Source of the DNA: Streptomyces rubiginosohelvolus
GTDB taxonomy: Bacteria; Actinomycetota; Actinomycetes; Streptomycetales; Streptomycetaceae
NCBI RefSeq assembly: GCF_014649875.1
Contig: NZ_BMTW01000001.1
Location: forward strand, 1 to 64,000
Direction of reading: 5' to 3'
Length of the DNA: 64,000 bases
Made by a program: the position numbers and the translations under genes. Of this stretch, positions 18,683 through 29,656 are shown piece by piece. How positions within the stretch are numbered: position 1 is the stretch's first letter; every line of letters begins with the position of its first letter. The notes under the pieces were generated by a model, which worked only from the letters and a program-made list of their open reading frames with translations, made no database searches and was not told the DNA's origin.

Positions 18683-20299
18683 TTACTTGGTGGTGACGCC
18701 GGTCAGTTCGAGGTCACCGTGGAAGTCGACCTTGACGTTGTCGACGTTCTTGCCGTGGCCGCCGTTGATGGCGTAGTACCAGAGCGGGATGGCGGGCATC
18801 TTGTCCACCAGGGCCTTCTCGACCTCCTGGTAGGCGGCGACGGACTCCTCCAGGGAGTCGGCCTTGTCACCCTTCGCCATCAGGTCGTCGATCTCCTTGT
18901 CGGAGAAGCGACCGTTGTTGGACTCCGCCTTGGAGTGGTAGAGCTCCTTGAGGAAGTTCACGTTGACGGGGTAGTCGGCCACCCAGCCACCGCGGTAGAC
19001 ACCCTTGACCTCGTTGTTGTCACGCGCTTCGAGGTCGGTCGGGAAGTCCGGCTTGGCGTCGCCCACGCAGTCGACCCCGGTGGCGTTGCGGATGGACTCG
19101 CAGACAGCGGTCACCCACTCCTTGTGCCCACCGTCGGCGTTGTACTGGATGGTGAACTTGTTGCCCGGAACGCCGCCGCCGGCCTTGATGAGCTCCTTGG
19201 CCTTGGCCGGGTTGTACTTCAGGATGTCCGAGTCGAGGGTCTGGTTGCCCTTGACCTGCGGAGGCGTGAAGCTCGTCGCCGGGATGCGCGTGCCGTTCAG
19301 GACGGTCTTCGTGATGGTGTCACGGTCGATCGCCATGGACAGACCCTGGAGGACCTTGGGGTCGATGTCCTTGAACGTGTCCGAGTAGAACGCCGGGTTC
19401 AGCGACTGGATGGCCGCGTACGGCTGGTCGATGGCGCCGTCACCGAGGTCCGTCTTGTACTTCGGGAGGTCACGCGGGCCGACCTGGCGGATCATGTCCA
19501 GGTTGCCGGAGACGAGGTCGGTGTACGCGGCCTCGACGGTCGAGTAGTTCTTGAACTGGATGCCCTTGTTGGCAGCCTTGTTCGGACCCTGGTACTCGGG
19601 CCAGGCCTTGACCTGGATGAGCTTCTTGTGGGTCCACTTCTCGAACGTGTACGGGCCGTTGCCGATCGGCTTCTGGCCGAACGCCTTCGGGTCGTCGTAG
19701 AAGACCTTGGGCAGCGGCGCGAACGTCGCGTAGCCGAGCTTGTAGTTGAAGTACGGGACCTTGTTGCTCAGCTCGATCGTGAACGTGGTGTCGTCCACGG
19801 CCTTCAGGCCGGACATCTCCTTGGCCTTGGGCGCACCCTTCTCGGGGTGGACGTCCTCGTAGCCCTTGATGTCGGAGAACCAGAACGCGTTCTGCTGCTT
19901 GTTGTCGACGTTGGCGTACCAGTTCCACGCGTCGATGTACGACTGCGCGGTCACGGCCTCACCGTTGTGGAACTTCCAGCCGGACTTGAGCTTGACGGTC
20001 CACAGCTTGGAGTCCTCGGTCTCGACGGACTCGGCGTTCGTGTAGACGATCTCGCCCTTGTCGTCGAAGTCCAGCAGCTGGGTGAACAGCGACTGGATGA
20101 CGTAGGAGCCGTTGCTCTCGTTCGTGTCGGCCGGCATCAGAGGCTTCTGGGGCTCACCGACGTCGATCGAGACGTAACCGGCGGGCTGTCCCGACGTGTT
20201 CTTCTTGCCTTCGTCGCTGCTACCGCCGCCACAGGCAGTCGCGGCCAGGGCGATGACGGCCGCTCCCGCGACCCACTTGGCGCTCTTGGCACCGCGCAT
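18683..20299 (-). CDS. bldKB: BldK-type oligopeptide-binding lipoprotein
   Basis: A 538-residue family 5 solute-binding lipoprotein. MRGAKSAKW leads into a hydrophobic stretch and lipobox LAATAC (Cys23). The mature part has the SBP_bac_5 pattern (GEAVTAQSYIDAWNWY, GNGPYTFEKW, GGWVADYPVNVNFLKEL). The ATG at 20299 has an excellent site (AGGAGGAAACCC); an in-frame extension to 20485 is rejected. It is the first gene of the operon and sits downstream of a 520-bp gap shared with the typA terminator. In S. coelicolor BldKB is the extracellular receptor for the import step of the bld cascade; orthology here rests on synteny with typA. Confidence 0.83.
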   Translation of the reverse strand: MRGAKSAKWVAGAAVIALAATACGGGSSDEGKKNTSGQPAGYVSIDVGEPQKPLMPADTNESNGSYVIQSLFTQLLDFDDKGEIVYTNAESVETEDSKLWTVKLKSGWKFHNGEAVTAQSYIDAWNWYANVDNKQQNAFWFSDIKGYEDVHPEKGAPKAKEMSGLKAVDDTTFTIELSNKVPYFNYKLGYATFAPLPKVFYDDPKAFGQKPIGNGPYTFEKWTHKKLIQVKAWPEYQGPNKAANKGIQFKNYSTVEAAYTDLVSGNLDMIRQVGPRDLPKYKTDLGDGAIDQPYAAIQSLNPAFYSDTFKDIDPKVLQGLSMAIDRDTITKTVLNGTRIPATSFTPPQVKGNQTLDSDILKYNPAKAKELIKAGGGVPGNKFTIQYNADGGHKEWVTAVCESIRNATGVDCVGDAKPDFPTDLEARDNNEVKGVYRGGWVADYPVNVNFLKELYHSKAESNNGRFSDKEIDDLMAKGDKADSLEESVAAYQEVEKALVDKMPAIPLWYYAINGGHGKNVDNVKVDFHGDLELTGVTTK

Positions 20300-20640
20300 G
20301 GGTTTCCTCCTCATGAGTCCACTTTTGACTACAAGAAGGGCACTGGAGAGATTCACCGACACCCCTGACGGTGATCGTTCAGTGCCCCGAGTGTGCTCGT
20401 GAGTCGGCACTCCCCACAGTGCGTGACCCATTGACCCGAGCTCAATGGAGCCAACTATTGAGTACGGCCGGGCTGTAAACCACACTTAAAGGGTCTCGGT
20501 TTGACAACATCAGACCCGCCTGTGTGCCCGAAATCCGGACAAAGCGATCCCAGACAGACACGCCCGAAACGGACTGTTAACACATGTTCCGGAGAGCGAC
20601 CCCCGATATCCGGACACCCCGGTCAGGAAAAGCAATTGAC
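20300..20640 (-). promoter_or_regulatory. Long upstream region of the BldK-type operon
   Basis: This stretch before bldKB has no credible gene and is less GC-rich than its surroundings. On the minus strand a TTGTCA (20502-20507) could be a -35 element, but no clear -10 follows. A cluster of inverted half sites lies at 20428-20462: CCATTGA and TCAATGG spaced by 7 nt, then TTGAG, so that CTCAAT (20441-20446) also pairs with ATTGAG (20457-20462). A regulator may bind there. A transcript starting near 20480 would have a leader of about 180 nt. Confidence 0.4.
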
Positions 20641-20683
20641 GAAGGCCCGGCCCACCACAGTGTCCGTGGTGGGCCGGGCCTTC
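20641..20683 (-). terminator. Strong terminator downstream of typA
   Basis: Arms 20641-20658 and 20666-20683 form a perfect 18-bp stem with a 7-nt loop; on the minus strand it is followed by a T-rich stretch (TTGCTTTTCC). It isolates typA from the bldK operon. Confidence 0.8.
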
Positions 20684-20824
20684 TGTCAATGCCTGTGCTG
20701 ACGGTCCGTCCGACGGGGTGATCCACCCCGGAACGGGCCCGCGCATACGGAGCGTATGCCTCCGACCGCCCCCGGGCCCTCGGAAGGGCTCAGGGGAGGC
20801 TCAGGGGCGTCTCCTGGCTCCGTG

Positions 20825-22699
<1,875 letters not shown>

Positions 22700-23019
22700 G
22701 GGTGGCTTGCGCTTCTCTCGGATCGTGGGATCAGGCGTCTCAGTCGGTCTTCGAGTCCTCGTACGCCCGCCGGGCGGCACGCCACGGCTCGTCCCATCGT
22801 ACGGGCCTCGGGCGCGCCGGGCTTCCCGGGCCGATCCGCGAAGGCGGTCTTCCCGTGTGATTCAGGCGATATTCAGCCGGTGTCAAGGTACTGCCGGGCC
22901 AGTGGGTGGCCGGAATGCGGGGGTCGCTGCGGCGGACCGCGGTGGAGCCGGTGCAGCTATGTGGGGGGGGTGAGGAGAGGTGAAGCGACGAACGGCCCGG
23001 GTCAGGGCAGAAACCACAC
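22700..23019. other. Gene-free interval upstream of typA
   Basis: About 320 bp without a credible gene. It should hold the typA promoter on the minus strand. A run of eight G at 22963-22970 is notable, but I see no repeat, RNA structure or clear promoter. Confidence 0.4.
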
Positions 23020-23044
23020 TGCCCGCCGGGGGAACCGGCGGGCA
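23020..23044 (-). terminator. Terminator of the large lipoprotein gene
   Basis: TGCCCGCCGG (23020-23029) pairs with 23035-23044 as a perfect 10-bp stem with a 5-nt loop. It lies 54 nt after the stop at 23098 on the minus strand. Confidence 0.65.
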
Positions 23045-23097
23045 AGGGTTTTGAGGTGCATCTGAGCTTGGCGGCGGGAGGGTGTGGTATTAACCCG

Positions 23098-25527
23098 CTA
23101 CTTCTTGCGGTCTGCGGGGGAACCTGCCGCTTGCCGGTTCTTGAACCCGATGTCCTGGTACCGGGGGGCGGCGAAGCCGAACGCCCCGACGTTCGCGAGC
23201 TTCTTGTCGACCGCGACCAGCTGCGGACGCTGGAAGAGCGGAATCGATCCGGCGGCGGCCCAGATCCGGGCGTCCGCCTGCTTCATCAGTTCCCGCGCGG
23301 CCTTCTCGTCCAGCTCGCCGGCGGCCTTGTCGAAGAGCTGGTCGATGTGGTCGGTGCCGACCCGGGTGTAGTTCTGCTCCACGAGGAGCGAGCCGTCGGT
23401 GGCGGGCTCCGGCTTGGCGTAGATCGGACGTCCGTCGGTGGCCGGGTAGGCGGTGGCGGGCCACGAGTAGAGCGCCAGATCGTACGCGCCGGAGGCGATG
23501 TGGTCCTTGAAGTAGCTCTCGTCCGGGACCTTGGTGATCTCCGTGCCGACGCCGATCTTCTCCAGCATCGCGGCGATCTTGTCGCCGACGCTGCGCAGCG
23601 ACTGGGAGCCGGGGCCGGACGGGAGCACGAAGCGCAGGGTCAGCGTCTTGCCGTCCTTGCCGAGCTGCCCCTTGGCCGCGGCGGGCGCCGGGGCGGCGGT
23701 GCCGACGGGGGCGTACGCCCCGGCGGCTCCCCCGGGCTGCTTGTCCGTGGCGGCGACGGCGCCGTCCTCACCGAGGACGCCCGCCTGGCGCAGCAGGACG
23801 GTGCCCTGGGCGGCGGCCGTCCGGGCGGGGGCCAGGACGTGGACGGCGGAAGCGCTGCCCACGGTGGCGGGGGCGGGGGCGCCGGGCTTGTTGTCGTCGC
23901 CGACGATGTAGAGGCCCTCGTCGCGGGAGGCGGCGCTGTCCTCGGAGTCCTGGTCGGCCTTCTTGCGCTCGGCGGCGGAGTCGGCGGAGTCCTCGGTGCT
24001 GTCCTCCTCGGCCTTCTTCCCGTCCTTCTCGCTCTTCTCGCTCTTGGCGTCCTTGTCCTCCTCGGCCTCCCCGGCGGTCTTCTTCTCCGCCTCGGCCTCG
24101 TCGTCCTTGCCGCCCTTCTTCTCCGCCTCGCTGCCCGCCTTGGTGTCCTTGGGCGGCTCGGCAGCGCCGCCCCGGGTCCAGCCGGCGTCCGCCAGCAGGG
24201 CCTGGGCCTCCTTGGTGTTCTGCTCGCCGAGCGCCCCGCTGCCGTCCTTGTAGCCGGGCTGCCCCGCGAGGGCGAGGTGGCTGCCGAGCGGCTTCGCCGG
24301 AAGGCCCAGCGGCCCCAGCACGGTCTGGGCCAGCTCCTGGCGGTCCAGGGCGCGGGCGACGGCCCGGCGGACCCGGTCGTCGGCGAGCGGGCCGGACTCA
24401 CCGTTCAGGGCGAGCTGGGTGTAGGCGGGCTCCAGGGACTTGCGGACGGCGAAGTCGCGCAGGGCCTTCTGTTCCGTGGCGTACGCGACGACGGCCTTGC
24501 GGTTCTTCTCCCGGGCGGCCTGCGCGATCTCCGCCGCGTCCTCGTCGGAGCCGTGCGCCTGGGCCCAGGAGCGCAGGGCCTGGGCGGGCGTGATCTCGGA
24601 ACCCGGGCCGTGGTTGAGGGGCTGGCCGTTGCTGCCCCGGTCACGGCGGGCGAGCGTGATGCGGTCGGCGGTGGCCGCGTCGATGTCGGCGATGTCGACC
24701 GTGCCGTCGGAGAGGGCCTGGGTACGGTCCTTCGCGGCGACCGCCCGGAAGACGAGGGTGTCCAGCTTGGCCTTGTCGCCCCACCAGCGCGGGTTGCGGG
24801 CCAGCGTGACGGTGCCCTCGGACTTGCTCATGCTCTTCAGGACGAACGGCCCGGCGGTGGTCTTCAGGGCGGTGCGCGCGCCGTCGTTGAAGGCGTCCGG
24901 CGACCCGGTGATCTCCTTCGGGTAGAGCGGCGAGAACAGCGAGCGCCAGTCGGCGTACGGCTTGGAGAACGTGACCCGCACCTGGAGGTCGTCCGCGCCC
25001 CGCTCGATCTTCTCGATGCGCTCGTAGCCGGAGTTGCGGGCGGTCCAGAACGCGGAGTCCTTGCCCCTCAGCGCCCGCCACTGGGCGACGAAGTCGGGGG
25101 CCCCGATCTCCCGCCCGTCGCTCCACACCGCCTGCTGGTTGAGCTTGTAGAGCACGACCTGCCGGGGCTCGCGCTCGATGACCTTCGCGGACTCCAGGTA
25201 GTCCGGGTTGAGCTTCGGCTGCCCGGTCCTGTCCATCGGGAAGAGGGTCGGGAGCAGGGCTCCGGTGATCCGGGTGGTGGCGCTGTCCGCGTCCGCCTGG
25301 AAGGCGTTGAAGGTGGCGGGCAGCGCGTCGACCGCCCAGTTCGCCGTCGAACCGTCGGCGACCGTCTCGCGGGCGGCGGGCGCGATGTCCTGGGGCACGC
25401 CGCGGGCGGTCTCCTCGCCGCCGGAGCTGCACCCCGCCAGCACGGGGATCGTGAGCACCCCCGTCGTGAGGAGCGCGAGCGATCGGCGCTTTCGAACCGT
25501 CCCGCGCGGGACGCCGACGTGGGACAT
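23098..25527 (-). CDS. Large family 5 substrate-binding lipoprotein with a charged low-complexity insertion
   Basis: An 809-residue lipoprotein: basic N-terminus (RKRR), hydrophobic segment and lipobox VLAGC (Cys33). The start at 25527 places the signal peptide correctly. The mature protein has SBP_bac_5 features (LNQQAVWSDGREIGAPDFVAQW; DRQELAQTVLGPLG). Family members are usually 520-600 residues. The excess is a Lys/Glu/Asp/Ala-rich stretch at about 459-539 and a following Ala/Pro/Gly-rich stretch to about 620, inserted within the fold. No permease or ATPase genes adjoin it, so it may feed a transporter elsewhere, such as the opp systems 3 kb away, or act as a sensor. Peptide binding is inferred from the family. 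Confidence 0.8.
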   Translation of the reverse strand: MSHVGVPRGTVRKRRSLALLTTGVLTIPVLAGCSSGGEETARGVPQDIAPAARETVADGSTANWAVDALPATFNAFQADADSATTRITGALLPTLFPMDRTGQPKLNPDYLESAKVIEREPRQVVLYKLNQQAVWSDGREIGAPDFVAQWRALRGKDSAFWTARNSGYERIEKIERGADDLQVRVTFSKPYADWRSLFSPLYPKEITGSPDAFNDGARTALKTTAGPFVLKSMSKSEGTVTLARNPRWWGDKAKLDTLVFRAVAAKDRTQALSDGTVDIADIDAATADRITLARRDRGSNGQPLNHGPGSEITPAQALRSWAQAHGSDEDAAEIAQAAREKNRKAVVAYATEQKALRDFAVRKSLEPAYTQLALNGESGPLADDRVRRAVARALDRQELAQTVLGPLGLPAKPLGSHLALAGQPGYKDGSGALGEQNTKEAQALLADAGWTRGGAAEPPKDTKAGSEAEKKGGKDDEAEAEKKTAGEAEEDKDAKSEKSEKDGKKAEEDSTEDSADSAAERKKADQDSEDSAASRDEGLYIVGDDNKPGAPAPATVGSASAVHVLAPARTAAAQGTVLLRQAGVLGEDGAVAATDKQPGGAAGAYAPVGTAAPAPAAAKGQLGKDGKTLTLRFVLPSGPGSQSLRSVGDKIAAMLEKIGVGTEITKVPDESYFKDHIASGAYDLALYSWPATAYPATDGRPIYAKPEPATDGSLLVEQNYTRVGTDHIDQLFDKAAGELDEKAARELMKQADARIWAAAGSIPLFQRPQLVAVDKKLANVGAFGFAAPRYQDIGFKNRQAAGSPADRKK

Positions 25528-25637
25528 GGCTGATACCTCCGGGGCCGGCCCGGACCACCCCGTACCGGAATGGACCGGATAGTGCGTATGTGGTGGCATT
25601 TGCAGTTGATCACACTGATTCCTTCCGCTTACTGAAA

Positions 25638-25661
25638 GCGCCCCCTCGCGCGAGGGGGCGC
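25638..25661. repeat. Perfect 24-nt GC-rich palindrome
   Basis: Positions 25638-25649 (GCGCCCCCTCGC) are the exact reverse complement of 25650-25661, with no spacer. It lies in the 446-bp gap between the divergent lipoprotein and lacI genes, 111 bp upstream of the lipoprotein start. It could be an operator or a cruciform/transcription block; nothing else was seen between 25662 and 25850. Confidence 0.5.
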
Positions 25662-25852
25662 CGACACGACGGCCGGGGGCCGCAAGCTCACCCGCCCGGA
25701 GGAACGTTCCGCCCAACACGCCCTCCCCCCGACGGCCCTCCCGGCGCCGAAGAGGGCCCGGATCAGCACCCGAGGGGCAGCCCGCCCGGCACCGGATGGG
25801 CAGCCCGCGTGACCCGGACGACCTTGCCCCTCGCGCGCCCCAGGATCTAGGG

Positions 25853-25866
25853 TGAATGCGCTTTCA
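25853..25866. promoter_or_regulatory. LacI-type operator in front of the lacI gene
   Basis: TGAATGCGCTTTCA is an imperfect palindrome around CGC/GCG with TGAA and TTCA ends, the usual form of a LacI/GalR operator. It lies 108 bp upstream of the lacI start and matches 12 of 14 positions with TGTATGCGCTTACA at 29658-29671; the two changes are symmetric. Autoregulation is inferred. Confidence 0.55.
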
Positions 25867-25973
25867 CGAGCCTCGTGATCGCCTTGCCCGGCGCAGGACC
25901 GCCGGGCCGGTACCAGCACCCGCACCGCCGGACGCGGGGCTGCGGAAGAAGAAGCGGACGGACGGTGGGTCCA

Positions 25974-27044
25974 GTGAGCGCCCCCACGGTGTACGACGTC
26001 GCCGAGCGGTCGGGCGTCTCCATCGCCACGGTCTCCCGGGTCTACCGGAACCCCGATTCCGTACGCGCCCAGACCCGCGAGAAGGTCATGGAGGCGGCCC
26101 GCGAGCTGGGGTACGTACCGAGCGGCAGCGCCCGGGGCCTGGCCAGCCGGACAACGGGTGTGCTCGGGCTGTGCTTCCCCGACTTCGTGGACCAGGACGC
26201 CGAGGCCGCCGCCGCCGCGAGCGACGCGGACGACGACCAGGCCGTGATGCTCTACTCCGACCAGGTCATCCGGGGCATGGAGCGGGCGGCCCGGCGGCAC
26301 GGCTACGCCCTGCTGATCGCGGCCTCGCTGGACGGCGGCCCGGAGAGCCTGGTGGCGAAGGTCGCGGGCCGGGTCGACGGCTTCGCCGTACTGGCGCAGA
26401 CGGTGCCGACCGAGGACCTGGAGGTGATATCGCGTCGGCTGCCCGTGGTGATGCTCTCCGGGCCGCGCGAGATCGACCACCTGGACCACATCGTGGTGGC
26501 CAACGCCGAGGGTGAGCGCGAGCTGACCCGCCATCTGATCGAGGACCACGGGCTGCGCCGGCTGGCGTTCATCGGCGGCGAGGAGAATTCCCCGGACGCC
26601 CAGGCCCGGTTCCGGGGCTTCCAGGAGGCGTGCCGGGACGCGGGCCTTCCGGTGCCCTCCCGGCCGGAGGTGCGCGCCGGGATGATGACGCAGGCCGAGG
26701 GCGCGCTGGCGGCGGACGCCCTGCTGGACCGGTCGGAGGGTACGGGGGTGGAGCGGCCGGAGGCGATGCTGTTCGCCAACGACCAGATGGCGGTCGGGGC
26801 GCTCCAGGCGCTGGAGCGGCGCGGGGTGCGGGTGCCCGAGGACATCGCCGTGACCGGGTTCGACGGGATCCCGCTGAGCCGGATCGTCCGCCCGCCCCTG
26901 ACGACCGTCCGCCAGCCGATCCGGCACCTGGGCGAGCAGGCGGTGGAGCTCCTGGTCCAGCGCCTGGCCGACCCGGGCCGCGCCCCGGTCTCGCTGGAGC
27001 TGCCGGTCTCGGTGACACGGAGGGCGAGCTGCGGCTGCGGCTGA
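25974..27044 (+). CDS. LacI/GalR-family transcriptional regulator
   Basis: A 356-residue regulator. The N-terminal helix-turn-helix is TVYDVAERSGVSIATVSRVY (5-24) with the hinge-helix region near residues 45-60, followed by a periplasmic-binding-protein-like sugar domain. The domain contains GYALLIAASLDG, VVMLSGPREIDHLDHIVVAN and the C-terminal GFDGIPLSRIVRPPLTTVRQP core. An acidic Asp/Ala insertion at about 76-90 is unusual. GTG 25974 is chosen because GGTGGG precedes it and the HTH then starts near residue 5; GTG 25965 is possible. The matching operators suggest that it controls its own gene and the sugar ABC operon at 29730. Confidence 0.85.
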   Translation: MSAPTVYDVAERSGVSIATVSRVYRNPDSVRAQTREKVMEAARELGYVPSGSARGLASRTTGVLGLCFPDFVDQDAEAAAAASDADDDQAVMLYSDQVIRGMERAARRHGYALLIAASLDGGPESLVAKVAGRVDGFAVLAQTVPTEDLEVISRRLPVVMLSGPREIDHLDHIVVANAEGERELTRHLIEDHGLRRLAFIGGEENSPDAQARFRGFQEACRDAGLPVPSRPEVRAGMMTQAEGALAADALLDRSEGTGVERPEAMLFANDQMAVGALQALERRGVRVPEDIAVTGFDGIPLSRIVRPPLTTVRQPIRHLGEQAVELLVQRLADPGRAPVSLELPVSVTRRASCGCG

Positions 27045-27152
27045 CCCGGGCGTTCTGGGTGCTTTTGTACGCATATGTAAGCCGTGTTTTTCACACAGGG
27101 CGCTGACTCGGGGCCGGCAGGGCATAAGCACTGCCTACCTGAGGAGGCTGTG

Positions 27153-28346
27153 GTGAGCGACAGAACGGGACTGGCCCCAGTGCTGACGGCTGCGCGGGAA
27201 GCCGCACCGGTGAATTCGGTCGATGTCGTGGCGCGCGATCTGCGCACCAGGTTCGGCGCGCGGTACGTGTCGTTCCTTTTCGTGGACCTGGTCGGCAGCC
27301 GCCTGCTGCGGGTCAACGACATGACCGGCGCCTCCCGTGGCGAGGACCGGACCGAGAGGGTTCCGCTGGAGGGCAGCGGCATCTACGACAAGGTGCTGCG
27401 TTCTCAGAAGGTGGTGCAGGAGGACCAGAACGGGCGGGGTCAGCGCATCCTCGCCCCGGTGACCAACCGCGGTGACACCATCGGCGTGCTGGAACTGTTC
27501 CTCGACGCCGTCACCGAGGAAGTACTGGCACAGATCGAGGACGCCGCGCTCGCGCTGGCGTACATCATCGTCACCGACCGCCGCTTCACCGACCTCTACC
27601 ACTGGGGCAACCGCTCCACGCCGGTCAGTCTGGCGGCGGAGATCCAGCGTCAGCTGCTCCCGTCCGCCGCCTCCTGCGACGCGGCGGAGTTCGCCCTCGC
27701 CGGGGCTCTGGTCCCGGCCGCCGACATCGCCGGGGACACCTACGACTACAGCCTCGACAACAGCGACCTCCATCTGTCGGTCACCGACGCCATGGGCCAC
27801 GACGTCAACGCCTCGCTGATCGCCACCCTCGTGGTGAACGCCTCGCGGGGTGCCCGTCGCGCCGGGGCGGAACTCGCCGAGCAGGCCCGTCAGATGCATC
27901 AGGCCCTCCTCGACCACGGGAAGAGCACCTTCGCCACCGGCCAGTTGCTCCGCATCGCCCTGGACGGGAGCCGCGCCCAGCTCGTCAACGCCGGCCACCC
28001 CGCGCCGCTCCGGCTGCGCGACGGCTCGGTCGAGGTGATCGCCCCGCGGGTCGACATGCCCTTCGGCTTTCCGCCCCAGGGTCCGTACGAGATCCAAGGC
28101 CTGGACCTGCGCCCCGGAGACCGGCTCCTGCTGTACACCGACGGCGTGCAGGAACGGGAATCGGCCTCGGTCGACCTGCCCGACATACTGCTCCGAACCG
28201 CCGCCGAGCACCCGCGTGAGGTCGTCCGCACGCTCGTCACCGCGGTCGCCGACGCCTACGACGGCCGCCCGCCCAAGGACGACGCGACCGTCCTGTGCCT
28301 CGACTGGCGCGGCCCCCGGAGCGAGCCCCGCGAACGGGAGGCCTGA
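27153..28346 (+). CDS. PP2C/SpoIIE-type serine phosphatase with N-terminal GAF-like domain
   Basis: A 397-residue cytoplasmic protein. Residues about 15-160 form a GAF-like sensor (FGARYVSFLFVDL, then GIYDKVLRSQK and RILAPVTNRGDTIGVLELF). Residues about 170-390 are a SpoIIE phosphatase with metal-binding motifs GDTYDY, VTDAMGHDV, LLYTDGVQE and DDATVLCLDW. The GTG start follows GAGGAGG. It probably dephosphorylates an anti-anti-sigma factor; no kinase or antagonist gene adjoins it. It follows lacI by 108 bp in the same direction with its own AT-richer upstream sequence, so it is probably transcribed separately. Confidence 0.85.
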   Translation: MSDRTGLAPVLTAAREAAPVNSVDVVARDLRTRFGARYVSFLFVDLVGSRLLRVNDMTGASRGEDRTERVPLEGSGIYDKVLRSQKVVQEDQNGRGQRILAPVTNRGDTIGVLELFLDAVTEEVLAQIEDAALALAYIIVTDRRFTDLYHWGNRSTPVSLAAEIQRQLLPSAASCDAAEFALAGALVPAADIAGDTYDYSLDNSDLHLSVTDAMGHDVNASLIATLVVNASRGARRAGAELAEQARQMHQALLDHGKSTFATGQLLRIALDGSRAQLVNAGHPAPLRLRDGSVEVIAPRVDMPFGFPPQGPYEIQGLDLRPGDRLLLYTDGVQERESASVDLPDILLRTAAEHPREVVRTLVTAVADAYDGRPPKDDATVLCLDWRGPRSEPREREA

Positions 28347-28379
28347 GCCCGCGCCGGGCGGCACCCGGCACCTGAGCCG

Positions 28380-28432
28380 CACCCGGCCCCTCAGGCACCC
28401 GACCCCTCAGGCACCCGGCCCCTCAGGCGGCC
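28380..28432. repeat. Short tandem repeat between convergent genes
   Basis: Three near-identical copies of a unit with CCCCTCAGGCACCCG, period about 17 bp, fill the space between the phosphatase stop and the esterase stop. The last copy runs into the esterase C-terminus. No clear hairpin terminator is seen here. Confidence 0.6.
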
Positions 28433-29436
28433 GGGGCCAGCCGCTCCCCGAAGAACCGCGTCCGCCGTGCGTCCAGTTCGGCCGCCTCGGCCACCATCCC
28501 CCGGTACGCGAAGTGCCCCGCCGTCAGCACCTGGAGCTCACGCTCCCCGGCCAGCGCGTTGTGTACGGCGAACTGCCCCGGCGGCGGCACCGACGGGTCG
28601 AACAGCGCGGCCGCGACCAGCGTGGGCAGCGTCAGCCGGGTCGCCGCCGTCGCCGCGTCGAAGTAGCGCAGGACCTCCGTGATCTCGGGGTGTGCGCGGT
28701 GGTGCGCCCGGACCGCCTCGCCGCTGCCCGCGCAGGGCAGGGTCAGCCGCAGCGGGTGGTTGCCGAAGGTGGGGACGGTGAGCTGGGCCGCGCCGAAGCG
28801 GTCGTCCCAGGGCAGCGCGAGGGCCCCGAGCCCGCCACCGAAGCTCTCGCCGAGGTAGCCGAGGCGGGGCCCGCCCGGCTGCCCGGCCGCCGCCAGCTCC
28901 GGCGCCAGCGCCGTGAGGGCGGAGGCGGCGCACCACAGGTCGGCCGCGCAGTCCCCGATGACGTACGACGTGCGGGAGCCGATGCCGTGCAGGACGTGCG
29001 CGTCGGCCAGGTCCGGGATGCCGTCCACCCGCCCCCGCTCCCCCATGCCCCGTACGCACGGCAGGATCACGGCGGCCCCGGGCAGCGGCGCCGGCAGGTC
29101 CCGGCCGGGTCCCTGGCGGCCGCCGTACCCGTGCCCGACGACGAATCCGTACCGCACAGGACCCTCGGCGGGCAGCGCGAGCCAGCCGCCGAGGCGGACG
29201 CCGCCCACGGACGTGAAGGCGACCCCGTGGACGCGGACGCCGTCGCGCTCCTCCTCCACCGGGCCCAGGACCGGCGCCGGGTCCACCGCACGGGCTCGCG
29301 CGTACCGGCCGCGCCAGAACGCGTCGAAGTCGTCGGGGGCGGGCGGGGCGGGGACGTCCAGCAACGCGTCCGGCGCGTCGTACCCGTAGGCCGGGTCGAA
29401 CGGGAAGTCGTGGGAGAGCGCGACGGATGAGGCCAT
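28423..29436 (-). CDS. Acetylxylan esterase-type (CE7/AXE1) carbohydrate esterase
   Basis: A 337-residue alpha/beta hydrolase without a signal peptide. The nucleophile elbow is GESFGGG (Ser198), followed by Asp in ALFDPSVPP and His in TAGHF. RGMGERG and the DFDAFWRGRY start are typical of CE7 enzymes, which remove acetyl groups from short xylo-oligosaccharides and from cephalosporin C inside the cell. It is divergent from the sugar ABC operon across 293 bp that hold a strong inverted repeat, so it may share regulation and deacetylate the imported oligosaccharide. Substrate is not proven. Confidence 0.83.
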   Translation of the reverse strand: MASSVALSHDFPFDPAYGYDAPDALLDVPAPPAPDDFDAFWRGRYARARAVDPAPVLGPVEEERDGVRVHGVAFTSVGGVRLGGWLALPAEGPVRYGFVVGHGYGGRQGPGRDLPAPLPGAAVILPCVRGMGERGRVDGIPDLADAHVLHGIGSRTSYVIGDCAADLWCAASALTALAPELAAAGQPGGPRLGYLGESFGGGLGALALPWDDRFGAAQLTVPTFGNHPLRLTLPCAGSGEAVRAHHRAHPEITEVLRYFDAATAATRLTLPTLVAAALFDPSVPPPGQFAVHNALAGERELQVLTAGHFAYRGMVAEAAELDARRTRFFGERLAPAA

Positions 29437-29656
29437 GCGGCGAGGGTAGACGCCGGGTCGTCGGCGGAACGTTCGCCTCCGGGGCCCCTCCGGGGCGACG
29501 AATCGGTCACATCGCCTGTTGTTCTACAAACGCCGCGTTTACGGTTCAACGACAGGACGCCGAGAAGTCGGGCGACAAGACGCCGGGATGTCGGGCGCGT
29601 TGCACGAGTGTGACCCACCACCCTCTTGCGGATTGCCGAACGTCTGGCGCAGAGTG

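Noticed and set aside
27135..28382. Minus-strand frame across the phosphatase gene
   Set aside because: It is opposite a gene with four phosphatase motifs and has no recognisable domain.
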